Shown here: one piece after another, positions 17,307 to 25,797 of the stretch
Layout: every line of letters begins with the position of its first letter
Numbering within the stretch: the stretch's first letter is position 1
Position numbers and translations under genes: made by a program
Source: Thiotrichaceae bacterium
Lineage (GTDB): Bacteria > Pseudomonadota > Gammaproteobacteria > Thiotrichales > Thiotrichaceae
Assembly (NCBI GenBank): GCA_026991755.1
Contig: JALXAX010000197.1
Coordinates: 1 to 34,342 of the forward strand
DNA: 34,342 nucleotides
Direction: 5' to 3'
Notes under the pieces: generated by a model
Database searches by the model: none
The model's input: the letters and a program-made list of their open reading frames with translations, nothing else
What the model was told of the DNA's origin: nothing

Positions 17307-17915
17307 CTAAACCTTTGGCTTAGGAGGCACATAACGCACCCAGTTATAAGATTCATCCTTTTTAGCTTTTATCCAGTACAAATCCGCAGAATTTCTCCAA
17401 GCATCAAGGATAATAGCTTCGCTAATTTTTTGGCCTTTTGCCCGTATGCTAGGCACATTATGTTCTAAAAGTTTTCCTTGATAAGACATCATACGTTCTA
17501 AGGTTAGCGTCTTGTATGGACGATCAAGGTGCTTCGTTAAATCTTGTGCGAAGTGGTAACAAAGCCCTTTCTTACGAACGCCTGCATTAACCATTTGATT
17601 CTGGTAGTTAGGCGGAGTCATTAGCTGGTACTCGTTAGCAAGCACTTTGGGGTAGAGTATTGCTTCATAGGCAACAAGTTGTGCTTCAGCCTTATCAACA
17701 TCAGGAGACAAAGCCATGATGTCTTCTGCTAAATCATGTATTTTTATTTTATCGGTTGAGGTAATCGCTGGATAGTGAGTATGTCTGTCGCTATCAACGC
17801 TAATGTTGTCAAAGTGGATAGGGGAGATATACATACACCCCGATAGGATTAATACGACGGTGCATAAAAATAAAGTGATAAGGTTTGTAATGTGTGCAGT
17901 TTTAAAGGCGTTCAT
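17307..17915 (-). CDS. Transglutaminase-like lipoprotein, paralogue 1
   Basis: A 202-residue predicted lipoprotein: a hydrophobic signal segment ends in lipobox LSGC with C27 as the lipidated residue. The mature domain aligns without gaps to the neighbouring upstream gene from residue 37 to 197; by hand about 70% of those positions are identical. Conserved in both are C119 (KKGLCYHF), H152 (LEHNVPS) and D171 (ILDAWRNSADLYW). The spacing and the closing LDAW...W pattern recall the Cys-His-Asp triad of transglutaminase-like/papain-fold proteins. A peptidase or amidase role in the periplasm is an inference. The gap to its partner is only 15 bases, so they form one operon. It is convergent with the P450 gene. 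Confidence 0.65.
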   Translation of the reverse strand: MNAFKTAHITNLITLFLCTVVLILSGCMYISPIHFDNISVDSDRHTHYPAITSTDKIKIHDLAEDIMALSPDVDKAEAQLVAYEAILYPKVLANEYQLMTPPNYQNQMVNAGVRKKGLCYHFAQDLTKHLDRPYKTLTLERMMSYQGKLLEHNVPSIRAKGQKISEAIILDAWRNSADLYWIKAKKDESYNWVRYVPPKPKV

Positions 17916-17930
17916 ACCAGTAATCGTTTA

Positions 17931-18581
17931 TTAGGGAACATGAAGGATAGCTTCTTTTTTAGAAAAAACCACATAAGGTTCTGCTTTTCTAGGAGTATAC
18001 CTTACCCATGGATAGCCATTATCCTCTTTTAGTTTTACCCAAGACAGGGTAGCTGAATTAATCCATGCATCAAGCGCAATGGCTTCACGTATGTTTTGCC
18101 CTTTTGCTCTAATGCTAGGTACATGATGTTCCTTAGGCTTTCCTTGATAAGCCATTACGCGTTCTAAGATAAGTGTTTTATAGGGTCTATCCAAGTGTTT
18201 CATCATGTCTTGTGCAAAGTGATAGCAATGTCCTTTTTTACGCTTACCCGCATTAACCAATTGGTTATGGTAATTGGGTGGTGACATAAGTTGATATTGA
18301 TTTGCTAATACCTTTGGGTATAACACGGCTTCATAGGCTACTAAATAAGCTTCTGTTTTATCAACGGAGGATGATAAGTTTGAGATGTCTTTAGCTAGTC
18401 TTCGAATTTGTCGTAGATCTTTTGGTGTAATTGCAAGATAGTGAGTGCGTTTGTTGTGATCGACTGAAATTTTATTAAAGTGAACATGAGTGCGTGGCTT
18501 AAGTGCACTACAACTGGAAAGTGTTAAAATCGTAAAGCTAAAAACAATAACCTTTAGTAGGTATGTTGTTTGGAAGTGCAT
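17931..18581 (-). CDS. Transglutaminase-like lipoprotein, paralogue 2
   Basis: First gene of a tandem pair; 216 residues, with signal segment and lipobox LSSC (C24). It keeps the same candidate triad at identical numbering as the other copy: C119 (KKGHCYHF), H152 (KEHHVPS) and D171 (ALDAWINSATLSW). It differs mainly in the region 41-75 and in a 15-residue C-terminal extension. Blocks such as VAYEAVLYPKVLAN and HLDRPYKTL are nearly unchanged between copies, suggesting a surface or active site under constraint. It is divergent from the KpsC-like gene with about 90 bases between starts, which must hold both promoters. Confidence 0.65.
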   Translation of the reverse strand: MHFQTTYLLKVIVFSFTILTLSSCSALKPRTHVHFNKISVDHNKRTHYLAITPKDLRQIRRLAKDISNLSSSVDKTEAYLVAYEAVLYPKVLANQYQLMSPPNYHNQLVNAGKRKKGHCYHFAQDMMKHLDRPYKTLILERVMAYQGKPKEHHVPSIRAKGQNIREAIALDAWINSATLSWVKLKEDNGYPWVRYTPRKAEPYVVFSKKEAILHVP

Positions 18582-18674
18582 GATATTGCTCCATCCTCAT
18601 TAGAACTTAAAACTAGTTTAACTATTTCTAATATAGGGAGTTATGATGTACAAAATAAATAAGGGGACGCATCC

Positions 18675-19793
18675 TTGCGAACTAACAGAACATCCTTGCA
18701 TTTGAAGAAGATATATTGTTTTGGCTTTTTGTTTTTCTCAAAAAATACCGTACGCGCGTTTTTTTCTGATGAAGCGGATGATCTTGTTTTTTTACGTTCA
18801 GCTTCCGCTGCAATTAGTAAAGGTTTTAGTGAAAATGATAAAATCGCCTGTTGGGGAAAACGCGGAGAATTAGAGGCAAAGAAACTAGCGAGCCAGTTTA
18901 ATAGTCCTATATGGCGTGTAGAGGACGGCTTTGTAAGATCAGCAGGTTTAGGCTCTGATTATTCGCCACCTGTTTCATTAGCTATTGATAAGTCAGGTAT
19001 CTATTATGATGCTTCAATGCCTAGCGATATCGAAAACATGTTGCAATATGATGATTTTAACGAGGAGTTATTAAATCGTGCTTACCGTATTAAGAAGCTG
19101 CTAGTTGATCAATCTATTAGTAAATACAACCTTGGCTGCTCTTTGCAAAATGATTTTAAAGAAGCCATAGCAGACAGAATAGTTCTGTTAATTCCTGGAC
19201 AGGTTGAGGATGACGCCTCTATCCAAAAAGGCACAGTTGATATCAAAACAAATACTGACCTTATAAAATCAGTAAGAGCATCACACAAAGAAGCGTTTAT
19301 CATTTATAAGCCACACCCTGATGTGGTGAGTGGCAATCGAATGGGCATGGTTTCCCCTCATATTACCCAGCAATACTGCGATCTGGTATTAGACGATGTA
19401 AGTATTACAGAGTGTTTAGCACTGGCGGATGAAGTGCATACCATGACTTCATTAGTGGGCTTAGAAGCCTTGATGCGTGATTGCAAAGTCTACTGTTATG
19501 GTTTGCCTTTTTATGCAGGTTGGGGGCTAACACATGATAGTCATCAGTTAGATAGGCGTACACGTAAACTCACTTTAGATCAGTTGATTGCCGCTACCTA
19601 TATTCTCTATCCGCGCTATATAAATTGGCAGACAGAACAATTTTGTACGCCTGAATTAGCGATTGAGCAGATAGCTAGCGAAATTCAACGGCAGGGGGGG
19701 AAACAAAGTAATAAAGTGGGACGTTTTCATAGGCAGCTTCGTAAGTTGATGAATATGGGCAGGGGTATAGTAAAAGGGTTGAATACAAAATGA
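18675..19793 (+). CDS. One-module KpsC-like capsule Kdo transferase
   Basis: A 372-residue protein of the capsule polysaccharide biosynthesis (KpsC/KpsS-like) family. Visible motifs are WRVEDGFVRSAGLGSD, LIPGQVEDDASI, IYKPHPDV and the long conserved stretch TSLVGLEALMRDCKVYCYG then PFYAGWGLT. KpsC proper contains two such modules, each a beta-Kdo glycosyltransferase that builds the glycolipid primer of group 2 capsules; this protein has one. The start TTG 18675 has AAGGGG nine bases before it; a TTG at 18702 is an alternative. No capsule export genes lie nearby, so it may act on another Kdo-containing glycan. A run of seven G (19695-19701) lies in its last 35 codons and could shift the tail if it slips. 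Confidence 0.78.
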   Translation: MRTNRTSLHLKKIYCFGFLFFSKNTVRAFFSDEADDLVFLRSASAAISKGFSENDKIACWGKRGELEAKKLASQFNSPIWRVEDGFVRSAGLGSDYSPPVSLAIDKSGIYYDASMPSDIENMLQYDDFNEELLNRAYRIKKLLVDQSISKYNLGCSLQNDFKEAIADRIVLLIPGQVEDDASIQKGTVDIKTNTDLIKSVRASHKEAFIIYKPHPDVVSGNRMGMVSPHITQQYCDLVLDDVSITECLALADEVHTMTSLVGLEALMRDCKVYCYGLPFYAGWGLTHDSHQLDRRTRKLTLDQLIAATYILYPRYINWQTEQFCTPELAIEQIASEIQRQGGKQSNKVGRFHRQLRKLMNMGRGIVKGLNTK

Positions 19794-19836
19794 CTATCAA
19801 CGTTTACTTCAAAATTAAATTAGGATGATTTTATCT

Positions 19837-19878
19837 CAGCCCTGCTTCAGTCTAACCAAAAGAAGGGCTGTTATTTGG
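19837..19878 (+). terminator. Weak terminator between kpsC-like and rhodanese genes
   Basis: CAGCCCT at 19837-19843 pairs with AGGGCTG at 19864-19870, with a 20-base loop, followed by a loose T-rich stretch (TTATTTGG). It lies between two convergent genes, where a terminator is expected. The long loop makes it doubtful. Confidence 0.4.
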
Positions 19879-19893
19879 ATTATCCAGGTATAG

Positions 19894-20565
19894 CTATTTA
19901 GCTTTTTTATCCTTATCTACTGTAATCACAGTCAGTCCCAAAGAAGCCCAACTTTGCATGCCTCCACGGTAATATTTTATCTTAGCTGCAGGGTAGCCCA
20001 TCGCTAGTAATTTACGGATAGCTGTAGGTGATTGTCCACACCAAGCGCCATTGCAGTACATTACTAAGGTTTTTGCATTGCTATAATTGAAGGTTTCCCC
20101 TGTGATAACGTCAAATTGATCTTCCATTATTTCCAGGGTGCTGGATGATTCTTTAAATTGGGTAAAGGGAATATTGACCGCTCCAGGGATCATGCCACTA
20201 CGCTCAACCCAAGCAGGTGTGCGTGAATCAATGACAATGATGGATTCATCGCCATCAGACATTTTCTTTATGTAGTCGATCATTTCACGTTCACCAATGG
20301 TCTCGACTTTATGGGGTTCAAATGGGAACATCGCTTGTATAGAGCCACGCGTTGTTTTGCGGTAGAAGGCAACAATCTCATTGCTTTTATCTTGTGCACG
20401 CATGATTTTGATGTCTTTGCCATTGTGTTTAACTTCAACACCTAACAAGCCATGGGTGATCATTACTTGTTTGCTTTCTTTCTCCTGTGCAAGTGCAATT
20501 TGTGGCGGTAATAGGAAAATGGCAACAAGTGGCAATAAGGCTGTGAAGCTAGTGGTTTTTCTCAT
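19894..20565 (-). CDS. Exported rhodanese-domain protein
   Basis: A 223-residue protein with a clear signal peptide (cleavage likely after ALA near residue 26), so it acts in the periplasm. A single rhodanese domain covers about residues 90-215: VIDSRTPAWVERSGMIPGAVNIP is the usual first half, and YCNGAWCGQSP forms the active loop with C171 as the presumed sulfur-carrying residue and a second cysteine at 176. The fold ends with YYRGGMQSW. Sulfurtransfer or thiosulfate-related chemistry is the family role; here the substrate is unknown. The region 30-85 before the domain matches nothing I recognise. A good AGGAG site precedes the ATG; a MITE begins about 30 bases upstream of it. Confidence 0.85.
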   Translation of the reverse strand: MRKTTSFTALLPLVAIFLLPPQIALAQEKESKQVMITHGLLGVEVKHNGKDIKIMRAQDKSNEIVAFYRKTTRGSIQAMFPFEPHKVETIGEREMIDYIKKMSDGDESIIVIDSRTPAWVERSGMIPGAVNIPFTQFKESSSTLEIMEDQFDVITGETFNYSNAKTLVMYCNGAWCGQSPTAIRKLLAMGYPAAKIKYYRGGMQSWASLGLTVITVDKDKKAK

Positions 20566-20596
20566 GAACGGCTCCTAGGTGAGTAATGTTAAAGTG

Positions 20597-20753
20597 AGAC
20601 CTTTGCACGAAAGATATGACGGATAACAAAGGCTTAAATTTCCCACATTTTGTCTAAAAACTCGGCCAATAGCTCGGCTATTACCCTCCTTTTTAGACAA
20701 AATCTGAAAAATTACGCTCTTTTTTCTCTCGCCATACTTTCATGCAAAGGTCT
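20597..20753. mobile_element. MITE-like element, family D (157 bp)
   Basis: The ends AGACCTTTGCACGAAAG (20597 on) and its near-complement finishing at 20753 form imperfect terminal repeats. Inside, ATTTTGTCTAAAAA (20647-20660) is perfectly inverted at 20690-20703, enclosing GGCCAATAGCTCGGCTATTACC (20664-20685). The whole can fold into one long hairpin. The 21 bases at its left end recur at 27534-27554. The central core resembles that of the unrelated-ended elements at 15645 and 30009. It fills most of the gap between the rhodanese and pabB genes. Confidence 0.75.
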
Positions 20754-20806
20754 AAAAGTATTTATATTTGTACATATGATACATAAGAGCAAGGTATCTT
20801 TACTAT

Positions 20807-20834
20807 ATATTCTCAAAGAGGGGTAGTTTATAAT
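20807..20834 (+). promoter_or_regulatory. Candidate sigma-70 promoter for the pabB operon
   Basis: A consensus -10 box TATAAT lies at 20829-20834, with a weak -35 candidate TATATT at 20807-20812 (16-base spacer). Transcription would begin near 20841, about 20 bases before the pabB start. Only the -10 is convincing. Confidence 0.35.
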
Positions 20835-20862
20835 AAGGCTAAGTTCTCAACGGGGTCTGTCC

Positions 20863-22176
20863 TTGTTTTTATATAAGCTCTCCTCACAGCCTGATCTACT
20901 CGCTCTTCACCGAGTAAACCCTGAACGCTACCCTTTTTTATTGGAACGTAGCTCTTTTGCAGAAACCTCTCGTTATAGCTTGTTATTTGCCTTTCCTGAA
21001 GAAAGTTTGCGGGTTGAATATGATGCTAAAACGCCTTTTACACAACACTTTGATGCCTTATTCGATGAACACAAAGTTACTCATGTCGTTGATACTGATC
21101 TTCCCTTTACTGGGGGATGGTTTGTTTATTTAGGCTATGAGCTGGCAGGTCAAGTAGAGCCTGTTTTGGAGCTTAAGCCTGATGTGTTTCAGCTACCTTT
21201 AGCTATTGCGACTCGTGTTAAAACGGCGATTATCATTGATCATCTTAAAGCTGAGTCTTGGTTTGTCAGTGAACGAGAAGATGCAGAAGAATTCCAACAA
21301 GTTAAAGCCGATTTAGATAATGCCTTACCTGTTGTAGCTGATACCTTGGCGATTGAGTTGACGGAGGATGATCCTAAGCAATATCTTGAGGGTGTGGCTA
21401 AAATCTCTGAGTACATTAAGTCGGGTGATGTGTTTCAGGTTAATTTATCGCGCGCGTGGAATGGTGAGTTTTCACATGAAGTGGATGCGGCGCAGATTTA
21501 TTCAGGCTTGCGACAAGCCAATCCAGCTCCTTTTTCTGCATTAGTAAAATATGCTGATTTTTCTATTATTAGCTCCTCGCCTGAGCGTTTGGTGCGCGTT
21601 ACCGATCGTCTTATTGAGACCCGACCTATTGCAGGAACCCGCCCGCGCAGTGATGATGCACAAAAGGATGAGCGCTTGCTGCAAGAGTTGATTTCACATC
21701 CGAAAGAACGTGCTGAACACATTATGCTGATTGATTTGGAGCGTAATGACATGGGGCGAATTTGCCAACCTGGTACGGTTGATGTAAATGAACTGATGAC
21801 GGTTGAAACCTATGAGCATGTGCATCACATTGTTTCGAATATTCGAGGCAGGTTGCAACAGCAGGTTACTCCGGGCGATGTCATTAATGCAGTTTTTCCG
21901 GGTGGAACAATTACGGGTTGCCCTAAGGTTCGTTGCATGGAAATTATTGCTGAGCTTGAGGGAATTGGGCGCGGGCCTTATACGGGATCAGTGGGTTACA
22001 TCAATCATTCGGGTGATATGGATTTGAATATTCTGATTCGTACGATGGTGATGAAGGGTAAACAACTTAACTTCCGTACGGGTGCAGGTATTGTTTATGA
22101 CTCGATTCCGCAGAATGAAGTGGAAGAAACGCGTCATAAAGCTAAAGGCTTGCTAAGGACATTTTTTAGTGATTAG
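20863..22176 (+). CDS. pabB: Aminodeoxychorismate synthase component I
   Basis: Makes 4-amino-4-deoxychorismate from chorismate for folate; 437 residues. The chorismate-binding domain (about 165-435) shows FQVNLSRAW, SSSPERLVR, DLERNDMGRIC and FPGGTITGCPKVRCMEII. The GGTITG form points to PabB rather than TrpE, and pabC follows directly. However, the catalytic loop reads TRPIAGTRPR with A257, where E. coli PabB has a nucleophilic lysine (PIKGT); alanine is what anthranilate synthases have. The start is TTG 20863, with ACGGGGT seven bases before it. It overlaps pabC by eight bases. Confidence 0.88.
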   Translation: MFLYKLSSQPDLLALHRVNPERYPFLLERSSFAETSRYSLLFAFPEESLRVEYDAKTPFTQHFDALFDEHKVTHVVDTDLPFTGGWFVYLGYELAGQVEPVLELKPDVFQLPLAIATRVKTAIIIDHLKAESWFVSEREDAEEFQQVKADLDNALPVVADTLAIELTEDDPKQYLEGVAKISEYIKSGDVFQVNLSRAWNGEFSHEVDAAQIYSGLRQANPAPFSALVKYADFSIISSSPERLVRVTDRLIETRPIAGTRPRSDDAQKDERLLQELISHPKERAEHIMLIDLERNDMGRICQPGTVDVNELMTVETYEHVHHIVSNIRGRLQQQVTPGDVINAVFPGGTITGCPKVRCMEIIAELEGIGRGPYTGSVGYINHSGDMDLNILIRTMVMKGKQLNFRTGAGIVYDSIPQNEVEETRHKAKGLLRTFFSD

Positions 22177-23011
22177 CCCGTTTACATGGGTCAATGGTAA
22201 GGCTACCGATTCGCTTGCGGTGAGTGATAGAGGGTTGCAATATGGAGATGGTGTGTGGGAAACCATCGCGATCAAACAAGGGCAAGCGGTACAGCTTGCT
22301 GCGCATTTGTTTCGCTTAAAGCGTGGCTTAACAGCACTGGCTATTGAGGGTGTTGATGAAGCCTTGTTGAAGCAAGAAATTAGTCAATATATTGCTCAGT
22401 GTGTGACTTCACCGAGTTCGGGTGCTGCTGCGGTTCTAAAGGTCATTATCACGCGTGGTTCAGGGGGGCGTGGTTATAGTCCACTGGGTTGTCACACTCC
22501 GACGCGAATACTATCGTTGCATCCATGGCCTGATTACCCTGATAGCTATTCCAGAGAAGGCGTTGATATCACCTTATGTGAAACACGTTTGTCACATAAC
22601 CCTCAACTTGCGGGTTTTAAGCACCTTAATCGACTAGAACAAGTGCTCGCGCGAGCAGAAGTAGGTTCTGACTTTCAAGAAGGTTTGGTTAGGGATTATG
22701 ACGATCATATTATTGAAGCAACGATGAGCAATGTATTTGTTGTGAAAGATAGCCAAACAGTAATAACCCCCGATTTAAAGAACTGCGGTATAGAGGGAAT
22801 AGCGCGCTCATGTATAATTGATTGCCTCGGTGAAATGGGTATTGAAGTAAAAATCGGAGCTGTTTCTCTAACAGAGATCGAACAAGCAGAAGGCTTGTTT
22901 TTAAGTAACTCCGTCATGAAAATATGGCCTGTTAGGAAGTTTCGTGATATTGGCTACCAAATAACTGATAGCATTAAAGAATTACAAAAAAGGATTGCAG
23001 TAATATTATGA
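22169..23011 (+). CDS. pabC: Aminodeoxychorismate lyase
   Basis: PLP-dependent fold-type IV enzyme that splits 4-amino-4-deoxychorismate into 4-aminobenzoate and pyruvate; 280 residues. Family motifs: SDRGLQYGDGVWET near the N-terminus, the PLP lysine K151 within GFKHLNRLEQV, and IIEATMSNVFVV. The start is GTG 22169, inside the last codons of pabB (eight-base overlap), and the end overlaps mltG as ATGA. Coupling to pabB settles the assignment over the related branched-chain and D-amino-acid aminotransferases. Confidence 0.93.
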   Translation: MISPFTWVNGKATDSLAVSDRGLQYGDGVWETIAIKQGQAVQLAAHLFRLKRGLTALAIEGVDEALLKQEISQYIAQCVTSPSSGAAAVLKVIITRGSGGRGYSPLGCHTPTRILSLHPWPDYPDSYSREGVDITLCETRLSHNPQLAGFKHLNRLEQVLARAEVGSDFQEGLVRDYDDHIIEATMSNVFVVKDSQTVITPDLKNCGIEGIARSCIIDCLGEMGIEVKIGAVSLTEIEQAEGLFLSNSVMKIWPVRKFRDIGYQITDSIKELQKRIAVIL

Positions 23012-24054
23012 AAGCAATAGGTTCATTTATTAAAGGATTATTTTTTCTGGCGATTGTTGCCGCATTAGTGGGAGGTTTCTATGTCTATACTCAGTATACG
23101 GGCTATCTAAAACAGCCTATTCAACTGAATGCAGAGACAATCTCTTATGAAGTGAAAAGAGGCAGTAGTATTCGCAGAGTAGCAAAAGAGCTGGAAGCTC
23201 AAGGCGTGATGAAACCTGCACTGTATTTTGTGGCGCTGGCTAAGTTGAACAAGCAAACCAGCAAATTGAAAGCAGGAGAGTACCAGCTAACAGCAGGTAT
23301 GAAACCCACAGATGTGTTGAACTTAATCACTTCAGGTAAAGCCGTACAGTACAAACATACTATTATTGAAGGTAAATCATACAAGCAACTGGTTGCTTCT
23401 ATTAAGGCGAGTGAAGTCTTGCAACATACGTTGAGCGATGAAGATTTTGCCAATATTATGCAAAAGATAGGCAGTGATTTTGTGCATCCTGAAGGCGCTT
23501 TCTATGCGGATACTTATAACTTTCCAAAAAATACGACTGATCTGGATTTCTTGAAACGCAGTCATAAGATGATGCGAGAGAAGTTGCAAGAAGCTTGGGA
23601 AGGCCGTTCTCCTGAAGCTTCTATTAAAACCCCTTATGAAGCGTTAATTTTAGCGTCTATTGTGGAGAAAGAAACGGGTGATGAGTCTGAACGACCTATG
23701 ATTGCACGTGTATTTATTAATCGTTTGGATAAGAATATGTTACTGCAAACAGACCCGACGGTAATTTATGGAATGGGTGATGCTTATGATGGCAATATAC
23801 GTAAAAGAGATTTAACGCGAGACACGCCTTATAACACTTATACACGCGCTGGTTTAACGCCAACACCCATAGCAACGCCAGGTAGAGCTGCGCTTCATGC
23901 AGTGATGCATCCCGCTGAAGGCAAAGCACTTTATTTTGTGGCTAGAGGTGATGGCTCAGGTAAATCGTATTTTACGAATAGCAATGCAGAACATAATAAA
24001 GCGGTAGCTAAGTATCTGCGTAACCAGCGTAATTTACGAAGCAATAAACAATAA
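23008..24054 (+). CDS. mltG: Endolytic murein transglycosylase MltG
   Basis: Inner-membrane enzyme that cuts nascent glycan strands and thereby ends their elongation; 348 residues (YceG family). One N-terminal membrane helix (about 8-28), a LysM-like segment (SYEVKRGSSIRRVAKEL), then the catalytic domain with SIVEKETG, whose E220 matches the catalytic glutamate, plus LLQTDPTVIYG and YNTYTRAGLTPTPI. The ATG overlaps the pabC stop by four bases. pabC-mltG-tmk-holB is a widely conserved order. Confidence 0.95.
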   Translation: MKAIGSFIKGLFFLAIVAALVGGFYVYTQYTGYLKQPIQLNAETISYEVKRGSSIRRVAKELEAQGVMKPALYFVALAKLNKQTSKLKAGEYQLTAGMKPTDVLNLITSGKAVQYKHTIIEGKSYKQLVASIKASEVLQHTLSDEDFANIMQKIGSDFVHPEGAFYADTYNFPKNTTDLDFLKRSHKMMREKLQEAWEGRSPEASIKTPYEALILASIVEKETGDESERPMIARVFINRLDKNMLLQTDPTVIYGMGDAYDGNIRKRDLTRDTPYNTYTRAGLTPTPIATPGRAALHAVMHPAEGKALYFVARGDGSGKSYFTNSNAEHNKAVAKYLRNQRNLRSNKQ

Positions 24055-24064
24055 ATCACAAATA

Positions 24065-24703
24065 ATGGATAGTTTGATGGCTCGACGTGGAAAATTTATA
24101 ACAATAGAAGGGGTTGAAGGAGCTGGTAAGACAACGAATATTCCTTTTATTCAACAACTGTTGGCTGATAAGTCGGGGGTTGAGGTTGTGCATACCCGCG
24201 AGCCAGGCGGGACAGAGCCAGGTGAGGCTATTCGAGAGGTGCTCATTTCTACAGAGCTACCTGCAATGCACCATGATACTGAATTGTTATTGATGTTTGC
24301 TGCCCGCGCTGAGCATGTCAGAAAGAAAATAGAGCCTGCTTTAGCGGATGGAAAATGGGTGCTTTGTGATCGGTTTACGGATGCAAGTTATGCTTATCAG
24401 GGTGGTGGCAGGGGTATCTCACTTGAACGTATCGCACAACTTGAAAACTGGGTACAAGGCGATTTACGACCTGACTATACGATTTTGTTTGATGTCGATG
24501 CCGATACAGGCTTAGGCAGAGCGCGTAGCCGTGGGGAAGCGGATCGTTTTGAAGAGGAGGATATCGGTTTTTTTAATCGTGTACGTGATCAGTATTTAAC
24601 AATGGCAAAAGAACATCCTCAACGTTATCGGATGATTGATGCCAGTGTGGATTTGCAAGCTGTTCAACTGCAAATAGAACAGGTTATTAACAATTTTAAC
24701 TAG
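24065..24703 (+). CDS. tmk: Thymidylate kinase
   Basis: Phosphorylates dTMP to dTDP; about 208-212 residues. P-loop GVEGAGKTT, the DR(E/Y) region TREPGGTEPGE, the DRFTDASYAYQGGGRG motif, and a LID-like segment RGEADRFEEE are all present. ATG 24065 gives four extra residues before the typical MARRGKFITIEG; ATG 24077 is at least as likely a start. The gene lies 10 bases after mltG and 17 before holB. Confidence 0.95.
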   Translation: MDSLMARRGKFITIEGVEGAGKTTNIPFIQQLLADKSGVEVVHTREPGGTEPGEAIREVLISTELPAMHHDTELLLMFAARAEHVRKKIEPALADGKWVLCDRFTDASYAYQGGGRGISLERIAQLENWVQGDLRPDYTILFDVDADTGLGRARSRGEADRFEEEDIGFFNRVRDQYLTMAKEHPQRYRMIDASVDLQAVQLQIEQVINNFN

Positions 24704-24720
24704 TGAAAAAATGAAATAAC

Positions 24721-25755
24721 ATGAGCAAAACCACTTCAAACCTACCCAACCCATCAACTAGCGAACTTAAACATGTCTATTCGTGGCAGCAATCGCAGTG
24801 GAATAAGCTATTAGCTACTCGCAATGCGGATCATTTGCCTCATGCTTTATTATTGGCGGGAAGTGATGGTACGGGTAAGACTGATTTTGCACATGTGTTA
24901 GCGAATAGTTTACTCTGCGAACAGCCCAGTGCTGATGGTTATGCTTGTGGTGAATGTATCAGCTGTAACGTCAAAAAGAGTAATGCGCATCCCGACTATA
25001 AATATGTGGGTTTGCCTGAAGGTAAACAGCAAATCCCCGTTAAAGCGATTCGTGAATTAACAGAGTTTTTAGTGCTCAGTCGCAGTTATGAGGGATACCG
25101 AGTGGTAGTCATCAGTGCTGCTGACAGGATGAATCTTAATGCATCCAACAGCTTACTTAAATCACTGGAAGAGCCACCACCCAAAACGGTCATTATCTTA
25201 GTGGCAGACAAGCTTGGCACGTTGCCGATTACGATTCGTAGCCGTTGTCAGGTTGTTTCTATGCCTACACCTGATCAAACAACCGCTTTGCAGTGGTTGC
25301 AACAACAAGAGCTACAGAATGCTGCTGAGATGATGTTAAGCCTAGCGGATAATAAACCGTTGCTTGCATTGTCGCTTGATAATGATGAGGAGTTACTGAG
25401 TCAACGCAATAAATTTGCTCAAGATGTGATGGCGGTGTTGCAACAACGTCGTAGTGTTACTGAAGTGGCTAAAGACTGGGATAAAGCGGATTTAGATAGG
25501 CTACTGAATTGGCAACTAAAGTGGATTCATGCAGTTGCTAAGATGCAAGCGGTACAAACAGAGGGTAATGAAAAGGTTAATAAATTCTTAGCGTATATTC
25601 AATCTAGTATCAGCAGCACAGCCTCTTTCTGGAAGCTGTATAGCGATTTATTACATTTAAAGTCGATGACCAGTTATCCATTAAACCGCCTGATGTTTAT
25701 AGAATCAATGCTACTATTATGGAGTGATGTCGGAAGACCCCAATCCTCTCGATAA
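24721..25755 (+). CDS. holB: DNA polymerase III subunit delta'
   Basis: Clamp-loader subunit; 344 residues. An AAA+ domain covers the first 200 residues, with a P-loop-like GSDGTGKTD, a four-cysteine zinc module (C in LLCEQ, then YACGECISC), the ASNSLLKSLEEPP motif and a sensor-1 SRC (IRSRCQ). The C-terminal third is the helical collar domain, poorly conserved as usual. E. coli delta' has lost its ATPase activity; here the P-loop lysine is kept, so nucleotide binding cannot be excluded. Position between tmk and pilZ supports the call. Confidence 0.93.
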   Translation: MSKTTSNLPNPSTSELKHVYSWQQSQWNKLLATRNADHLPHALLLAGSDGTGKTDFAHVLANSLLCEQPSADGYACGECISCNVKKSNAHPDYKYVGLPEGKQQIPVKAIRELTEFLVLSRSYEGYRVVVISAADRMNLNASNSLLKSLEEPPPKTVIILVADKLGTLPITIRSRCQVVSMPTPDQTTALQWLQQQELQNAAEMMLSLADNKPLLALSLDNDEELLSQRNKFAQDVMAVLQQRRSVTEVAKDWDKADLDRLLNWQLKWIHAVAKMQAVQTEGNEKVNKFLAYIQSSISSTASFWKLYSDLLHLKSMTSYPLNRLMFIESMLLLWSDVGRPQSSR

Positions 25756-25797
25756 TCCATCCCCAATAATAAAAACACAATAATAAGAGGTCACATC

